DNA of 64,000 nt from Ctena decussata (GCA_963989385.1 OZ022511.1:3782001-3846000), one strand, 5' to 3'. Positions 1 to 11,320 are shown, counted from the stretch's first letter. The notes: generated from the letters alone by a model not told the origin. Numbers and translations: made by a program.

Positions 1-1
1 A

Positions 2-508
2 GACCCACATAACGAAAAGGATAAATCATGCAATGATTTTCTGAAACAGTACAAATTCTATCTTGCATTCGAAAACAACGACTGTAAGGACTATGTCACA
101 GAGAAATACTGGCAGTCATTAAACAGGGAACAAATTCCTATAGTCAACTGGAAAAGTGTCAACCGTAGCATTGTAATCCCAAACTCTTACATTAATATTC
201 ACGATTTTCCGGACATTAAAACTTTAACGACGTACATACTGCAAGTGAGTGAAAATGAAACATTATATAATAGCTATTTCAGCTGGAAGAAATCTTATGC
301 CAAATGGCACCGATGTACATCTTGCCAAGTGTGCGAAGCCCTCCACGATGAGAAGAGACCTGCTCAAGTTATTGAAGACCTTGATAGTTGGGTCAGAAAT
401 GATTTCTGTCAAAAATTAGGGGTGAGTGTAGATGATCTACAGCTAAGATGGGGTTTTAGAAATAATTTTAAGAAAATGTTAAGCATATTGTGCCCCCTCC
501 AGCATTAA
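2..508 (+). CDS. alpha-1,3-fucosyltransferase (GT10), 3' part of a gene cut by the window edge
   Basis: The frame is open from base 2 to a TAA at 506-508 and encodes the C-terminal third of a GT10 alpha-1,3-fucosyltransferase. It contains the family signature FYLAFENNDCKDYVTEK (GDP-fucose-binding region) at about 53-103, followed by YW, IPIVNW, IPNSYINIHDF, and a Cys-rich tail with CTSCQVCEALHD and RPAQV. By eye it is about 72% identical over 140 residues to the second copy at 13802-14980. The family transfers fucose from GDP-fucose to GlcNAc-containing glycans in the Golgi. The N-terminal anchor and the rest of the catalytic domain lie left of the window. The last 29 residues have no counterpart in the paralog, and a splice-donor-like site at 422 suggests they may be intron read-through. 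NET near 253-261 is a possible N-glycosylation site. Confidence 0.88.
   Translation, partial: DPHNEKDKSCNDFLKQYKFYLAFENNDCKDYVTEKYWQSLNREQIPIVNWKSVNRSIVIPNSYINIHDFPDIKTLTTYILQVSENETLYNSYFSWKKSYAKWHRCTSCQVCEALHDEKRPAQVIEDLDSWVRNDFCQKLGVSVDDLQLRWGFRNNFKKMLSILCPLQH
417..427 (+). other. candidate splice donor in fucosyltransferase copy 1
   Basis: GGG|GTGAGT fits a strong animal 5' splice site. When the two fucosyltransferase proteins are aligned, the paralog has ACG|GTAATT (13816-13808, minus strand) at exactly the same codon, five codons after the conserved tryptophan-valine-arginine-asparagine-aspartate and Cys stretch. Homology between the copies stops at this point. A conserved valine codon (GTG/GTA) could give the same GT by chance, so this is supportive rather than proven. 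Confidence 0.5.
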
Positions 509-714
509 ATGTTACATATTTTTATGCATAAATAAGGAGAAATTTTCCAGCCAATTTTCCCTACGTTATCCCTGTTTACCGATTCTTATCTAGAGCACTC
601 CGATGAGTGTATAATACTAAAAAAATCGTGATTCAAGCAATCTTTTCGTCTTTTCTCACCGTAAAGTACATTAACGTTATCTTTGTGCCTGCACGTAAAC
701 AGTTTACCTCCACT

Positions 715-964
715 TGTTTAAAACCAACGAAGTCGCATGTGCGCCCAGCGAAGACTCAGATCAGCCTGGGCATCCGCCCGGTCTGATCAGAGTTTTCGTT
801 GTGCGCTTAAACAGCTAAGACTGATCAGATTGAGCGGATGCCCAGTCCAGACCGGATGCCCAGTCTGATCTGAGTCTTAGCTTGGCGTACGTGCCACTTT
901 GTTGGGTTTGAATAAGTGGGGGGAAAACTGTTTGTACGTGTTTGTACGTTGTCGTGTCGCGGCT
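715..964. mobile_element. MITE family A (GAGCCGCGAC ends), copy 1, degenerate
   Basis: The body carries the diagnostic GTGCGCCCAGCG, CAGATCAGCCTGGGCATCC and GTCTGATCAGAG segments followed by their inverted complements, so the element folds back on itself. The right terminus TCGTGTCGCGGCTC ends at 964. The left terminus is eroded, beginning at AAAACCAACG, and about 35 bp of extra sequence sits between the CCAACAAA-like inner repeat and the right terminus. No coding capacity. Confidence 0.75.
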
Positions 965-1119
965 CATGTATGGATTTGAAAATCACCAACATCGCACCTT
1001 TTTTTGCGCACCTCCTCTATTCTAGGAGGAGTTCCCCATTTGAGTGCCGAATTGCAAGCATAATGTAAAAACAGTAACATGCTGTAAAGGTTTCCCGTAG
1101 CCAAGTGGCCGTACAGGCA

Positions 1120-1340
1120 GTGGATGTTAGAAAGGTCTAATGTATCTTGGGCACAGCATATAAAAGGCGGAGCCCATCCTACTGCCTTTGATGCCATTAT
1201 CCTGCCCTGATTCGGAAAAAAGTACCCAGTTATTGCTCGGTTGACGGAAAGTTCTGCTGTCGTTGTAAAACCGAACAGATTCGAACCCACGACCTTTTGC
1301 ACCATAACCGAGCGCCACTAACCACTTGACCAGCTGCCAC
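1120..1340 (-). mobile_element. tRNA-derived SINE, minus strand
   Basis: On the minus strand the head (1340 to 1276) reads like a tRNA, with an A-box-like TGGTCAAGTGGTTAG and a B box GTGGGTTCGAATCTG. A non-tRNA body continues to about 1120. The tRNA-like part lacks obvious cloverleaf integrity and is followed by SINE-type sequence, so it is called a SINE rather than a tRNA gene. The lower boundary is approximate. Confidence 0.5.
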
Positions 1341-2530
1341 TATGTATGCATAAGATAGAGGATCTTACACGAGTGCTCATGTAATATTAAACTTATTAAA
1401 CGAGTTGGGGAAAAAGATAAGATGCGAGGCTTGCCGAGTTTAATAAATTCAATAATACAGGAGCGCGAATGCAAGATTCTGTTTATCATATGACACTAAA
1501 ATCACATTTTATAAGCAAATTTTGCACTTAAACGTCACGATTTCACCATTAGAAAAGGCGACGTTTTATGGACGTCAACGCATAACGTTGCGACGTAATT
1601 TGCATATTTAATCTACTAGTGGATTATCGTTTTTAATGCATGGCTTTATTCCACTCTCAGATGCAACGTCATATGATAATATAGCCTTACTATAGCCTCC
1701 ACGTTGTACCTTTCTAGTTCTTAAGCTCCATCTATGGTGTGTGTGAGACCAGAATCCATTGAGGCTGTGCCCATGAGCCGTGTTACTCAAAATGAGCTGT
1801 ATATACTTAATATGCCTGAAATGTCTCGCTTTTCTAACTCTAAAACTCTTCTCTTTTTCAGTATTTCAACGTTCTCAAGAATCACATACACTACTACACC
1901 TTTCGTGTTACTGGACTATGACAGACGCAGAGAGTACTACTTTGCAAAACAAAGCAGATCTTGATCGCCACCAGTCATTTAACAAGGGAAATAACTCTGT
2001 CAGGAGTAAATTTTACAGCACTAGCGAGTTATCTTAGATGGTCTAATGATGACATATCCATGATACTGATTGTCGCCAATCATGTTAAACTAATCTCTTC
2101 ATTGTACCCTCTCAGACCGACGATGTGCCGTCCGTACCGGTCGAATTATCGGTTTACATCTCGCGAGGCCGATGACATATCATTTGGAATAACACAGCCA
2201 ATAATAAGAGAATCGCATGCAGTGCTCAAGTTAGCAAGGTGTAAGGGGGATATTAATATTTCTCCATAAAAACTCATGCTGTATGTGACTCCTCATTAGA
2301 ATCGTCTTGCTGAGGAAATGACTGCTTTGTCTTTGCATATGGAAAGGAAAAAATGAAACTGTGTATTTAGTCAAAATAGTCATGATCTAACATTTGTCAG
2401 AAGATGACAAATTCAGTGATAGGCTACGACAAGCACGACAAAAATTTATGTCTGCAACATAATATTAATAAAATGTTCATCCAAGCTATATCATAGAATT
2501 CAAAGACTAGTAGGCAAGCAGTGTAGAGCA
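1341..2530. other. non-coding stretch, nothing recognised
   Basis: AT-rich sequence with only short, overlapping, low-complexity ORFs that show no domain or codon coherence. I see no RNA gene, no clear inverted repeat and no array here. Confidence 0.5.
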
Positions 2531-2563
2531 AGATTAGGCGGCTCATTATGAGCCGCCTAATCT
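2531..2563. repeat. perfect 15-bp palindrome with TTA loop
   Basis: AGATTAGGCGGCTCA is followed by TTA and its exact reverse complement. The core GGCTCA-TTA-TGAGCC recurs at 15103-15133 in the centre of the MITE upstream of the fucosyltransferase. It also resembles two family A MITE ends (GCGGCTC / GAGCCGC) joined head to head. Confidence 0.6.
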
Positions 2564-2839
2564 GGAGCTACGCAGTTTGCAAATTCATTTACTTTCAGTT
2601 TTGGCACTTTAAGCGCTAACAGGCCTTTTACGATCTAACAGGAATCGCAGATGCAAAGTACCAGAACACAGCAGATTCTGGTATAAAAATCATTTACTGT
2701 CTACCTCTCCACAAATCACATTCACATCTGGTAAGCACGCAAATCCATTCCCACTGGCAAATTAGAAATTCAAAGTTGCAAATGAATGGTGTGCGACAAT
2801 ATAACAAGCTAGGGTATTCGTTTTGCATGCATACATAGT

Positions 2840-3073
2840 GAACCGCGACACAACAAAACCAACAAAGTGGCAGTGCGCACAGCTAAGACAGAATAGCCCG
2901 GGCATCCGCCCAGTCTGATCTGAGTCTTTGCTTTGCGCATAAAGGATAACTAAGGGCTTAAACAAGCTCCATGTAGACAGCAAATACTCTCATCAGACTG
3001 CCACATGCCCAGGCTGATCTTAGTCTTCGCTGGGCGCACATGCCACTTTATTGGTTTTGTCGTGTCGTGGCTC
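2840..3073. mobile_element. MITE family A, copy 2
   Basis: Termini GAACCGCGACACAACAAAAC and its complement ending GTCGTGGCTC enclose the usual fold-back body (GTCTGATCTGAGTC, GGCGCACATGCCAC). Flanking tetramers are TAGT and AAGT, 3 of 4 matching. It lies 22 bp left of a CACAGGG hairpin. Confidence 0.8.
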
Positions 3074-3095
3074 AAGTATATTAGTGTGCATTATT

Positions 3096-3425
3096 CACAG
3101 GGTATAGACCAGTCCGCCATTTTTCGCTTCTTGCAGAGACTCCGTCATTTTGGCTTCCGCCGAGACAGTCCGCGATCTCTTACTTCCTGCAGGGACTTCT
3201 GTCCTCGAAAAATGGCTCCCTGCTGAGACTGTCCGCGTGACTCTGCTTCCTGCCGAGAGCCTCGGCAGGAAGCAGAATCACGCGAACAATCTCTGCAGGA
3301 AGCCTTTTATCATGTACAGAAGTCTCGACAGGAAGCAAGAGATCGCGGACAGTCTCGGCGGAAGCCAAATATGATGTACAGTCTCTGCAGGAAGCGAAAA
3401 TTAGCGGAATCGAGTATACCCTGTG
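3096..3425 (-). mobile_element. CACAGGGTATA modular hairpin element (family B), copy 1
   Basis: A 330-bp near-perfect palindrome runs from CACAGGGTATA to TATACCCTGTG, flanked by an exact 5-bp duplication TTATT (3091-3095 and 3426-3430). Each arm is built from about 30-bp modules of the type GCTTCCTGCNGAGACTGT plus roughly 12 other bases. One module differs between arms (CTGTCCTCGAAAAATGG versus CTGTACATGATAAATGG), which lets the seven copies be oriented; the strand given is this arbitrary convention. Left and right ends differ (GACCAGTCC versus GGAATCGAG), so this copy looks chimeric. Confidence 0.88.
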
Positions 3426-3439
3426 TTATTTGTCCTGAA

Positions 3440-3520
3440 TTTAAAAGACTGGTCGACCTCGGGAGCGCTTGATCAACAGGCCAGCGCTTAACCCATTGAG
3501 CTACCGGGGCTCCTGCAGAA
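3440..3520 (-). mobile_element. SINE head fragment
   Basis: On the minus strand GAGCCCCGGTAGCTCAATGG, then GTTAAGCGCTGGCCTG and a degraded B box (GAGGTCGACC), match the tRNA-like head shared by the SINEs at 13610-13733 and 49264-49480. No body is recognisable, so this is a truncated copy. Confidence 0.5.
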
Positions 3521-3607
3521 CCTTGGATCATCAAATTCAAGCAGGGAATTGTGTATGTGGTAGTGGGAACAGTAGTTTTGTTCTTGATTATTTACGTTTT
3601 GTTCTTT

Positions 3608-3715
3608 CCCAGCAGGCACACAAGGTTGAATCAATATTGATTAATCCTTGATTCAATGTCATGACGTTGAATCAAGGTATATTCAATATTGATTCAACCT
3701 TGTGTGCCCAGTGGG
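3608..3715. mobile_element. CCCAGCAGGCACA fold-back repeat, GTTGAATCAA type
   Basis: CCCAGCAGGCACACAAGGTTG at the left pairs with CAACCTTGTGTGCCCAGTGGG at the right. The interior is a run of GTTGAATCAA/TTGATTCAAC decamers including GTCATGACG. The same termini enclose GACGT-rich interiors at 6540, 23946, 24268 and 59483. Confidence 0.7.
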
Positions 3716-3749
3716 TTGTTTGTTCGTTAAATGTTCTCCATGCCTATTA

Positions 3750-5061
3750 CACGCCTACCAATCGCTCTCATGCGAAACCACGGTTCAGAACGCCAATCCA
3801 TGAGAGGAGTTTTCGGTTTTGCATTAGGGGAGCCAAAAAGTTAAACAAATTTGACATCGGTACAAGGTTTGAGTTATCTATTATCTCTGAAAACTATTTA
3901 TGCAAAATATGACAATGCTATTTTGTCGCATATAGATTGCTTCTTCCACATATTAAAGGATTAGGCATATGGTCTTGCATTTTTCGAGATATTCATTTAG
4001 AACAGTAAAGCATGTGTTCAAAGTCAATCTCGGCGATATATCCGGCATGTAGGGAAAAGTCACATTCTGTTGCTTGATTTTGAGTTTCTGACCTTGTCAG
4101 TCGTACAAAGTGAACAGAACTACTGTACGCGTAAATCCAAACGTTGAAAGTAAGTGAACAGAACTACTGTACGCGTAAATCCAAACGTTGAAAGGAAGCT
4201 CTCCGTGTTGGACAGATTAGCCTATAGAAAATATACGCAAAAACTTGGCATCGTCAGCCCGGTTCCGCATGAGATAATAGAAAATATAAGGATTTTTTAT
4301 GAGAAACAAAAACAGTTTCTGGACAATAATTGAATCAAAACTACCATGAACTTTGTGATAAATTATTATTTTATACATTGCAGATGACTACTTTTAGGCT
4401 GTTTTTATTCCCCGTTTGTCTTTTTAGGCCTTTTGCAAACCCTCTTTCAAACCCTCTTGCATGCCTCAAAGGCAGACAAACGGGGATTAAAATAATGATA
4501 TACTACAGAGTTCATGTTGGTTGCAATCCAATTATTGTTCAGAAGCTGTTTTTGTGTTTGATATTCCTTAAATTTCCATATATCTCATGCAGAACCGGGC
4601 TGACGACGCCACATTTTTGCGTATATTTTCAAAAAAACTTATCTGTCCAACGCAAAAAGCTTACTTTAAACGTTTCGATTCACGCATACAGCAGTTCTGT
4701 TCACTTCTTTGCGACTGACAAGGTCAGAGACTCAAAATCAAGCAACAGAATGAGACTTTTCTCTACATGTATATATCGCCGAGATTGACCTTGAACACAT
4801 GCTCCGCCGTACTAAATGCATATCTGGAAAATGCAAGACCATGTGCCTAATCCTTTCGTGTGGTGAAGAAACAATCTATATGCGACAAAATAGCATTCTT
4901 ATATTTTGCATGAATATTTTTCAGAGATAATAAATAACTAAAACCTTGTACCGATGTCAAATTTGTTTAACTTTTTGGCTCCCCAAATGCAAAACCGGAA
5001 ACTCCCATCATGGATTGGCGTTCTGAACCGCGGTTTCCCATAAGAGCGATTGGTAGGCGTG
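3750..5061. mobile_element. 1.3-kb foldback transposon, CACGCCTACC ends, copy 1
   Basis: The element starts CACGCCTACCAATCGCTCTC and ends with the inverted complement, with arms of several hundred bases and a short loop near 4380-4490 (ATTGCAGATGACT, CCCCGTTTGTC and partner). A 5-bp duplication TATTA flanks it (3745-3749, 5062-5066). Within the left arm a 44-bp segment (GTGAACAGAACTACTGTACG onward) is tandemly doubled at about 4109-4196. A second copy lies at 61365-62624. The 152-codon ORF across the loop is a by-product of the inverted structure with no recognised domain. Confidence 0.88.
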
Positions 5062-5066
5062 TATTA

Positions 5067-5842
5067 GTTGCAACTTACTATCACTGAGTAAAGAACACGT
5101 GTACATGTTACCTCCGATAATAAATTCATGCAAGAATTCACTCAATCAGTATCTGTCCATTTCAAACCTTAAAATGGTCTTTTATGTACATGTAACTGCT
5201 TCAGAAGCTTGCAGACATTTACACTGTAAAAATGTGTTTAAAATCAATGCAAAAATATGCAGTCCGATTGTTTATGTGTTTAAATCGTAACAAGTTCAAT
5301 TTGCAACATGTTTAGGTTTATGTTTAGAAATTAAACATGTACAAAACTGGTTATTTTTATCTTTTATTTTGAAAATTTCCTCTGTCAACATTTTCGTCTC
5401 TTTTTTCGTTCTTCAACGGGGAAAAGAGAATGGATTCATCCGAAACGCGTAACAGAATAAAACGTGTTGAGCAGACTTTGTCCGGGAAAATAAAAGAAAA
5501 GGCGTACAAGTTTAGCTATATGACATATTCCTAAACATGTTTAAACCTAAACATGTATTCACGTGTGTTTTATAGCTAAGCGCGATTTTTTACAGTATTG
5601 CTTACAAAACAGTAAAACTAACTGACACCTGGTATGGCCCTCACTCAGATTCGCTTACTTGTACAAGTCATGAAAGACAGTCTTTCTTAAAAAATTTGTC
5701 TTTAGACCCCACTCTGGAGGAAAAATGGGGATATGATATGAAAGCGGTTGGTAGAATACTCGCTTGGGGCTCAACCTATTTACTAATCAAGTGCTGTATA
5801 ATTGTTTGACTTTAATATTGACGTTTAAACTTAAATAATATG
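5067..5842. other. non-coding AT-rich stretch
   Basis: No domain-bearing ORF and no array. A short inverted pair of the type CTAAACATGTTTA / AAACCTAAACATG occurs around 5308-5337 and 5530-5553, perhaps the remnant of another foldback. Nothing else stands out. Confidence 0.4.
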
Positions 5843-5927
5843 CTATGAAGAGAAATCTTCGCAATTAAGAACCTGAAGCGAGCGTAGCGAGCGGAGGGTT
5901 CTTAATTGCGAAGATTTCTCTTCATAG
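5843..5927. repeat. 85-bp near-perfect hairpin
   Basis: CTATGAAGAGAAATCTTCGC continues through GAATTAAGAACC and is mirrored exactly on the right, leaving a short loop GAAGCGAGCGTAGCGAGCGG. Arms are about 30 bp without mismatch, pointing to a young or selected hairpin. It may be a very short MITE, but no target duplication is evident. Confidence 0.7.
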
Positions 5928-6539
5928 CCTCTAACCTAAGTATATATAAATAAATATTCACAAAATGCACAACGAGCTTGTGCCTTAATAGAAAGCCTAA
6001 TAATACGTTCATTCCCAATTTTTTGGGTTACATTTCAGCCTTTGATTTAAACCAGAAATGTCCTTAATACATATAAGGATCTTCACCACCGACATGTCAT
6101 GCATGTACATGTATCCGGATTCTTTTCTGCTATTTTCCTTCCACTCATGTGTAGATTGTTAATAATATAACCTTTTCACACACTGGTCACCTTCCTCCTA
6201 GCTTTCAGTGAAAGAAACATGCCGCTCGAATATCCCCAGTTTCGTAGACCGCCCATCATCGAATTGCGTGATCCAACTGTGCTCCATTTATAATACGGCT
6301 GGACAGCTTCCTGGCCCTGCAAACGTCAATCTTCTAGCGCAAATTAAAGCTCAGAGCCCGAAGAGTTTGAATTTGTAAAGATCTACGTGCGTCATAATGT
6401 CGCTGACAAACTGAAATAAATAGATATAAATGTATCAGCTGCAACTGTACCTTTAATATAAACGTCCGCGTCTGAATTTATCATGAGATGTTAAACAGGC
6501 TTGTACATGCACAGTTGGCATTGCCATACAGTTAGCATG

Positions 6540-6640
6540 TACCCAGCAGGCACAAGACGTTGAAATGACGTCAAATCGACGTCGATGCGACGTAATGACG
6601 TCGGTATGACGTCATTTTGACGTCATATGCCTGCTGGGTA
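6540..6640. mobile_element. CCCAGCAGGCACA fold-back repeat, GACGT-phased type
   Basis: Palindromic ends TACCCAGCAGGCA / TGCCTGCTGGGTA enclose seven GACGT motifs, mostly spaced 11 bp apart. Three are full TGACGTCA palindromes (6566-6573, 6607-6614, 6618-6625), the consensus cAMP response element bound by CREB/ATF bZIP proteins. Whether they are bound in vivo is unknown. Confidence 0.75.
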
Positions 6641-7068
6641 ACAGTTGTTATAAACTCACATAAAGCAGACCCCTTTTAAGAAGTTTTTAAGGCCCATTTG
6701 CTCTCTCAGTCGTGCCAGTATCAAAACACAAAGCATTATAAATGGAAGTTTTATCCCATCACGTTTGATAAAGTGTTGGGTAACTTTCAGGGTGGGGGTA
6801 TCACGTGGTTTCTGTTCTGATCCACTGCACGGACAAATGTGACTAAATCTTCAGGGTAAATAGCTTATTTCTCTTTATATATTCTACAACGACTGATTTA
6901 TGCATTCAAGTCCATATCTTCCCGATTCTAACGACACATTGATAAAACCGCAAAGATTCCTAAACCGAAATATCGGAACTAAAATGGCGGCGTGATCTGT
7001 ACCGATGTCAGTAGAAATTTTATACAGATTATACTATGGATAGATAGATGACGTGATAATGAAAGGCT

Positions 7069-7215
7069 GCACTACCTACAATGTGTTATTGCGGCATTCT
7101 GTATGCGTATGTTAACGTTATGGTTTTTGCCGGTTTTACAAAGAATTGTGGGAAAGCGTCATTAGAAATCGTGTAAACAAATGATAAAACTGGAGTAAAA
7201 TTTGATAATTAAGGT
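7069..7215 (+). repeat. dispersed repeat D, copy 1
   Basis: The stretch CTACCTACAATGTGTTATTG through AACAAATGATAAAACTGG recurs in inverse orientation at about 28893-29035, and its outer end recurs at 13559-13612. No terminal structure was defined. Confidence 0.6.
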
Positions 7216-9287
7216 ATATGTGCCTTTATTCATGGGAAAATTTGCCTGTAATAAGTCTTACCATAACAATGCATATATTCCAGGCCAATGAGTGCTTTAT
7301 TCTTCCTTAAATCAGCTTTTATAGAGAAGAAAGTGAAAGTAGACATTTTATCATATATTTGTAGAATATAATCCATAGTCGGGTGCTTAAACATAATAAT
7401 GCTGTCCGCCAACCTTAAACCTCTTTCCGGAAAGTCACTTTTGTGCCGTAATTTGCCTTTTTCATCATTTCTTGTTATAGTATTCGGCGGTAGATGTTAT
7501 GGTTTCTTTCGGCTAAGATATATCATCCTACGGTTAAATTGGTAACTATGATACAGTATTCTACGGTTTTTGGCGGTGGTATTCATTATCACCTTGCAAA
7601 CAATATGAATTTTACGAGTCAGATTTCAAGAAATGTCAATATAAATGAAAGAAAATGTAAACTAACTTCTTTGCTGGCCTACGATGGGGATTTAATGGGT
7701 ATGACTCTCTCCTTCCTATCTTAATTGTAATTGTCATGACTAAATACACTTAATTCATCCCTTTACGTATAAAAAAGATGTTTCTCCATATTTCCAGAAG
7801 AATATTTCATTGCTGCTACTGTTTCGATGACAAATCAACCTTTGAAGATTCATAAATCATACAGCTGTTATCATTATGCACAGCAATAAACCACCCAGGC
7901 CCACATTCACAAACACAACTCAAACTCATACTCGACTCCTACTCCAGTAAGGTCGGTTGAAGTGACGCTCGAGTAAGCCTTGAATGCGTGAAGCTCAAGT
8001 ATACAGTTTTGGTATTCACTTTGTCTTCGTGGAGAAGACTGTAGCTACCCTCCAGTTAGACTCGCATTATGTAAAGGACAGTGTGGACCCAGACCGGACC
8101 TCCTAAAGTATATAAACTGTAGTGACTCTAAATTTTGAGACATGGTTGGCTTATCAGTGTAGAATTTACACTGTAATCATACTAACTGTAAAATTCGTTA
8201 AATTATAAATTTACCGCGGGAACTACGCTTTTCTACTTGACGTCTGAGCGTCCGTCCGGTTTACTTGCTGTGCCTGAAGAAGCGTTCATGGTGTAGCCTG
8301 TAAAACATCGGTCATGGATTCGATACCGTCCTTCTCCAGTATTTTGGCTGAAATGTTAATCGATTTTTCCATTCTCGTACAGTGATTTTTTCATTATTTT
8401 GGGAATTGTGCCGGTGCCCACAGAATCGGAACAAATCTCTTTGTATTTTCCTTAAATTTGAAGTTTAGAACACCTATATTGGCTCAAGTGGTGGGATAGG
8501 GGACATGAAACTGAATTAATAATATTTAAATTCAATTATAGCCATATATCTGCCAGTTCTGTAAGCAAGCAAGTAAATTTGTGCGTGTAGGTCCCTAGAA
8601 AAATTCTCCCTGCAACTGGGAATTTTTCAACCTGCAGTTGGGAAAAAAGGTACTATTTTGAATTGGGACTGGTGCCTTTAATGGGTACCACTTATATATA
8701 GAGAAAAAAATCACTGTCGTATCACTGTATTTTTTGTTGTTTAACTCTACCTCCTGGTAGTTTCTGCGAGCCGCACCCCCAGCACCCCCCCCCCCCAAAA
8801 AAAAAAAAAAAAAAACAATAAAAAAAATAATAAAAACGACCCCTTCCCACCTTCACACGTCGTATGCGCTTTCTTTACTTGTTTCATGAACAGGTTTTAT
8901 ACCACGGATTTTATCCAAAGTAGGCATATACTAGTATATCGACACGGGGACGACATAGTTGCATGCAATGAACAGCTTCGATGATACTAAAATTAATTGT
9001 TATGGGCGTGTTTCTATGTCATTGTAGCCCCTCCAACCCCCAACCCCACCCCCAATAGACGATGTATGCTATGGAGGTCCGTCCGTTCGTTCGCTCATCC
9101 GTCTGTCCGACTGTCCACAAGTATTTGGGTTTTTTGCCGTTTTTAACTGCTGAAATTTCAGTAACCACAAGTGATTTTTTCTTATGTTAGGTGTACCAAA
9201 CTTGGATACAATTGACTTTGATACTGAGAGGACTGGAGATTAAAATAGCCATTTTAAGACAGTAATATTTTGTATTAAAATGTTTGT
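7216..9287. other. non-coding stretch with mononucleotide runs
   Basis: No recognisable gene. A poly-C run followed directly by a long poly-A run lies near 8783-8815. A GTCCGTCCGTTCG-type degenerate segment near 9079-9118 resembles the low-complexity tail near 25723-25768. Short ORFs here have no coding character. Confidence 0.5.
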
Positions 9288-9317
9288 TATTATTATTATT
9301 ATTATTATTATTTATTA
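9286..9317. repeat. (ATT)n microsatellite
   Basis: About eight consecutive TTA/ATT triplets, then a degraded TTATTAATTATTTTATT extension. Confidence 0.8.
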
Positions 9318-9429
9318 ATTATTTTATTGCGTGTGTTTGAAACTAATGATATTTATTACATGTATTACTAAATATAGTAACAAATATCTTGGATACGCAG
9401 TCCAGTATGGCTCGTGTTTCCTTTCCTCA

Positions 9430-9497
9430 TATCAGCCTGCTCGTGCAGTGCCATATCAGCCCGCTCGTGCGGCCATATCAGCCCGCTCATTCGTAAA
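9430..9497. repeat. three 22-24-bp tandem repeats
   Basis: CATATCAGCCYGCTCGTGC recurs three times back to back with one or two changes per unit, giving short ORFs with a repeating peptide on both strands that are not genes. Confidence 0.7.
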
Positions 9498-9967
9498 TAA
9501 GATTGCGGAACGCAAACTAGAACAACTGTAAATTTATGGCTTGAGCGACTGGATTGATATGGGGGAGAAAGACCGACAGGCAACTGCTAAACGGCTGAGA
9601 AAGTTTCTAGAGAAAACGAAAATCCCAAATAGAATCGTAAACACAATGTGATAGTCTTTTACAGACTCAGACAGAAGGAAAAATCCTCCCCAATGAATTT
9701 GAAATGCATATTGTAAGTTCTTTTTTCTCTGTCTCTCTTTCTAAAAATTTGCTCTCTCTGAAATCCTCTCTAATTCTTTGTAATTCTAACTTTGTTTGAA
9801 AATGATTGCATAATGACGTCAGCATGGCGGCGATGCGTGCGTGCATACTGTACTTTTCAACGTAACATAACGTCAAAAACATTCGAGTTGACGTATCGCC
9901 CAAAATAGGTTCGTTTGTTTGAATCGGTATACTAATTTTAGGGGAAATGCAGAATACATGTAATAAA

Positions 9968-10094
9968 GAGGTTACGACATCCCTAGTGTCGGATTGCCAG
10001 GCATATCAACCCGTAGCCTAAAGGCCCGTGGGCCAATATGGAGCTATTCGTGCCGATATGCCTGGCAACGCGACAATAGACATGTAATAACCTC
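9968..10094. mobile_element. 127-bp foldback MITE (GAGGTTA ends)
   Basis: GAGGTTACGACAT...TTGCCAGGCATATC pairs with GATATGCCTGGCAA...AATAACCTC. The inner 14 bp of the arms are perfect and the outer parts have scattered mismatches. No clear target duplication. Confidence 0.55.
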
Positions 10095-10099
10095 TAAGT

Positions 10100-11219
10100 A
10101 GCAGTACTTGATTCAAGATCAGCTAGGATTATGTAGCTAAGGTCAATGTAGAACATTTATGTTGAGCACCCTCTTTTAATATTGTATAACAATGAAAATT
10201 AAAATAAAATTTAAAAAAATGTGTATGTTGAAGCTTAGTACTTTCGATTGAATATACATACCCCACCCCTTTCCCTAATCACACCACTACCACCTATATC
10301 CATAGGGAAGAATTCTCGTTATAGTTACGGGATGTTTTCGATAATATGAGGGTCGGAGATAGCGATTACCTGTGTACGGTTCTCAGTTTAACAGGAAAAT
10401 GTATAGAAGCTCAAAAATAAATTATATTTTCTTATTTAGTTTATTTTCGACATTACATTATAACGTCTACCTCAAAAGAGCATTTCAAGCTCTTTAATCT
10501 GGTATAATAATTATAGAAATGCGTCAATGAAAAGTTTCTTCCATTAGAGCCCATAGTTTTCTTTCTACAAACCATACGTTTCTTAACACAATTTATTCAA
10601 ATTACGCGAACCTTCGTTTTTGGTCCTAAATAACATATATAAATTAACATTTGCGAATCTATTATACGTATGAGCTGAAAGCTGTTATTCCACTGATTAC
10701 AAAGATGTATGTTTTACATACATAGCTAAATGGGAAATTTCTTCCCTGAACGCCTAATTTTTCTAACTATTGATTCGAAGCTTGGTCGAAAATTTTCTCT
10801 CTATTGATCATTAAGACACTGGAATTTGTGGCCAAGGGCTAAAGTTTACCGGTAGTATAGAGTTATCGATTTGACAACGTAACGAGTTTTCTTCCAGATG
10901 GCAAAATGAGTATGGGGTTGGGGTATATTGTTTTCAATCGGTCCGCCAGTCTGCTGTCCGCATTTTAGGGTTTTACTTATACCGCATTTGTCGGATCTCA
11001 ATAACATTTTAACATATATTTATGATGACTGGAGACAAGTCAGCCTAACAAAAAGGGGACCCGAAGAGGTTTTTGAAGGAATTACGTTTCTTTGTAGATC
11101 TAGGTTCCGCTAAAAATGTGTAAATAGTGTCAGAGTTTCCTTTTTTAAAAGTTATATTCTAGCTCAACATTGTTAAGACATCAGTCAAATTAGAAATTCG
11201 GCTGGTTTTTGACAGGTTT
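10100..11219. other. non-coding AT-rich stretch
   Basis: No domain-bearing ORF, array or inverted repeat was recognised. Confidence 0.45.
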
Positions 11220-11224
11220 GGGGT

Positions 11225-11320
11225 TGTTCTTTGTTTGTTTGTTTGAGGTTTAACGGCTATTTGAGACAGTGTTTCAGTCTTTATCGAGCGGTCACTGAGA
11301 GAGACGAAGAAGGAACGATA
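11225..11320 (-). mobile_element. SINE 3' tail fragment
   Basis: On the minus strand AAGACTGAAACACTGTCTCA then AATAGCCGTTAAACCTCAAA and (CAAA)n is the same 3' tail as at 44430-44470 (GACTGAAATGCTGTCTCAAA). No tRNA-like head was identified upstream. Confidence 0.45.

Noticed and set aside
4330..4788. 152-codon ORF as a gene
   Set aside because: It lies across the loop of a foldback element, has no domain, and is not preserved in the second copy.
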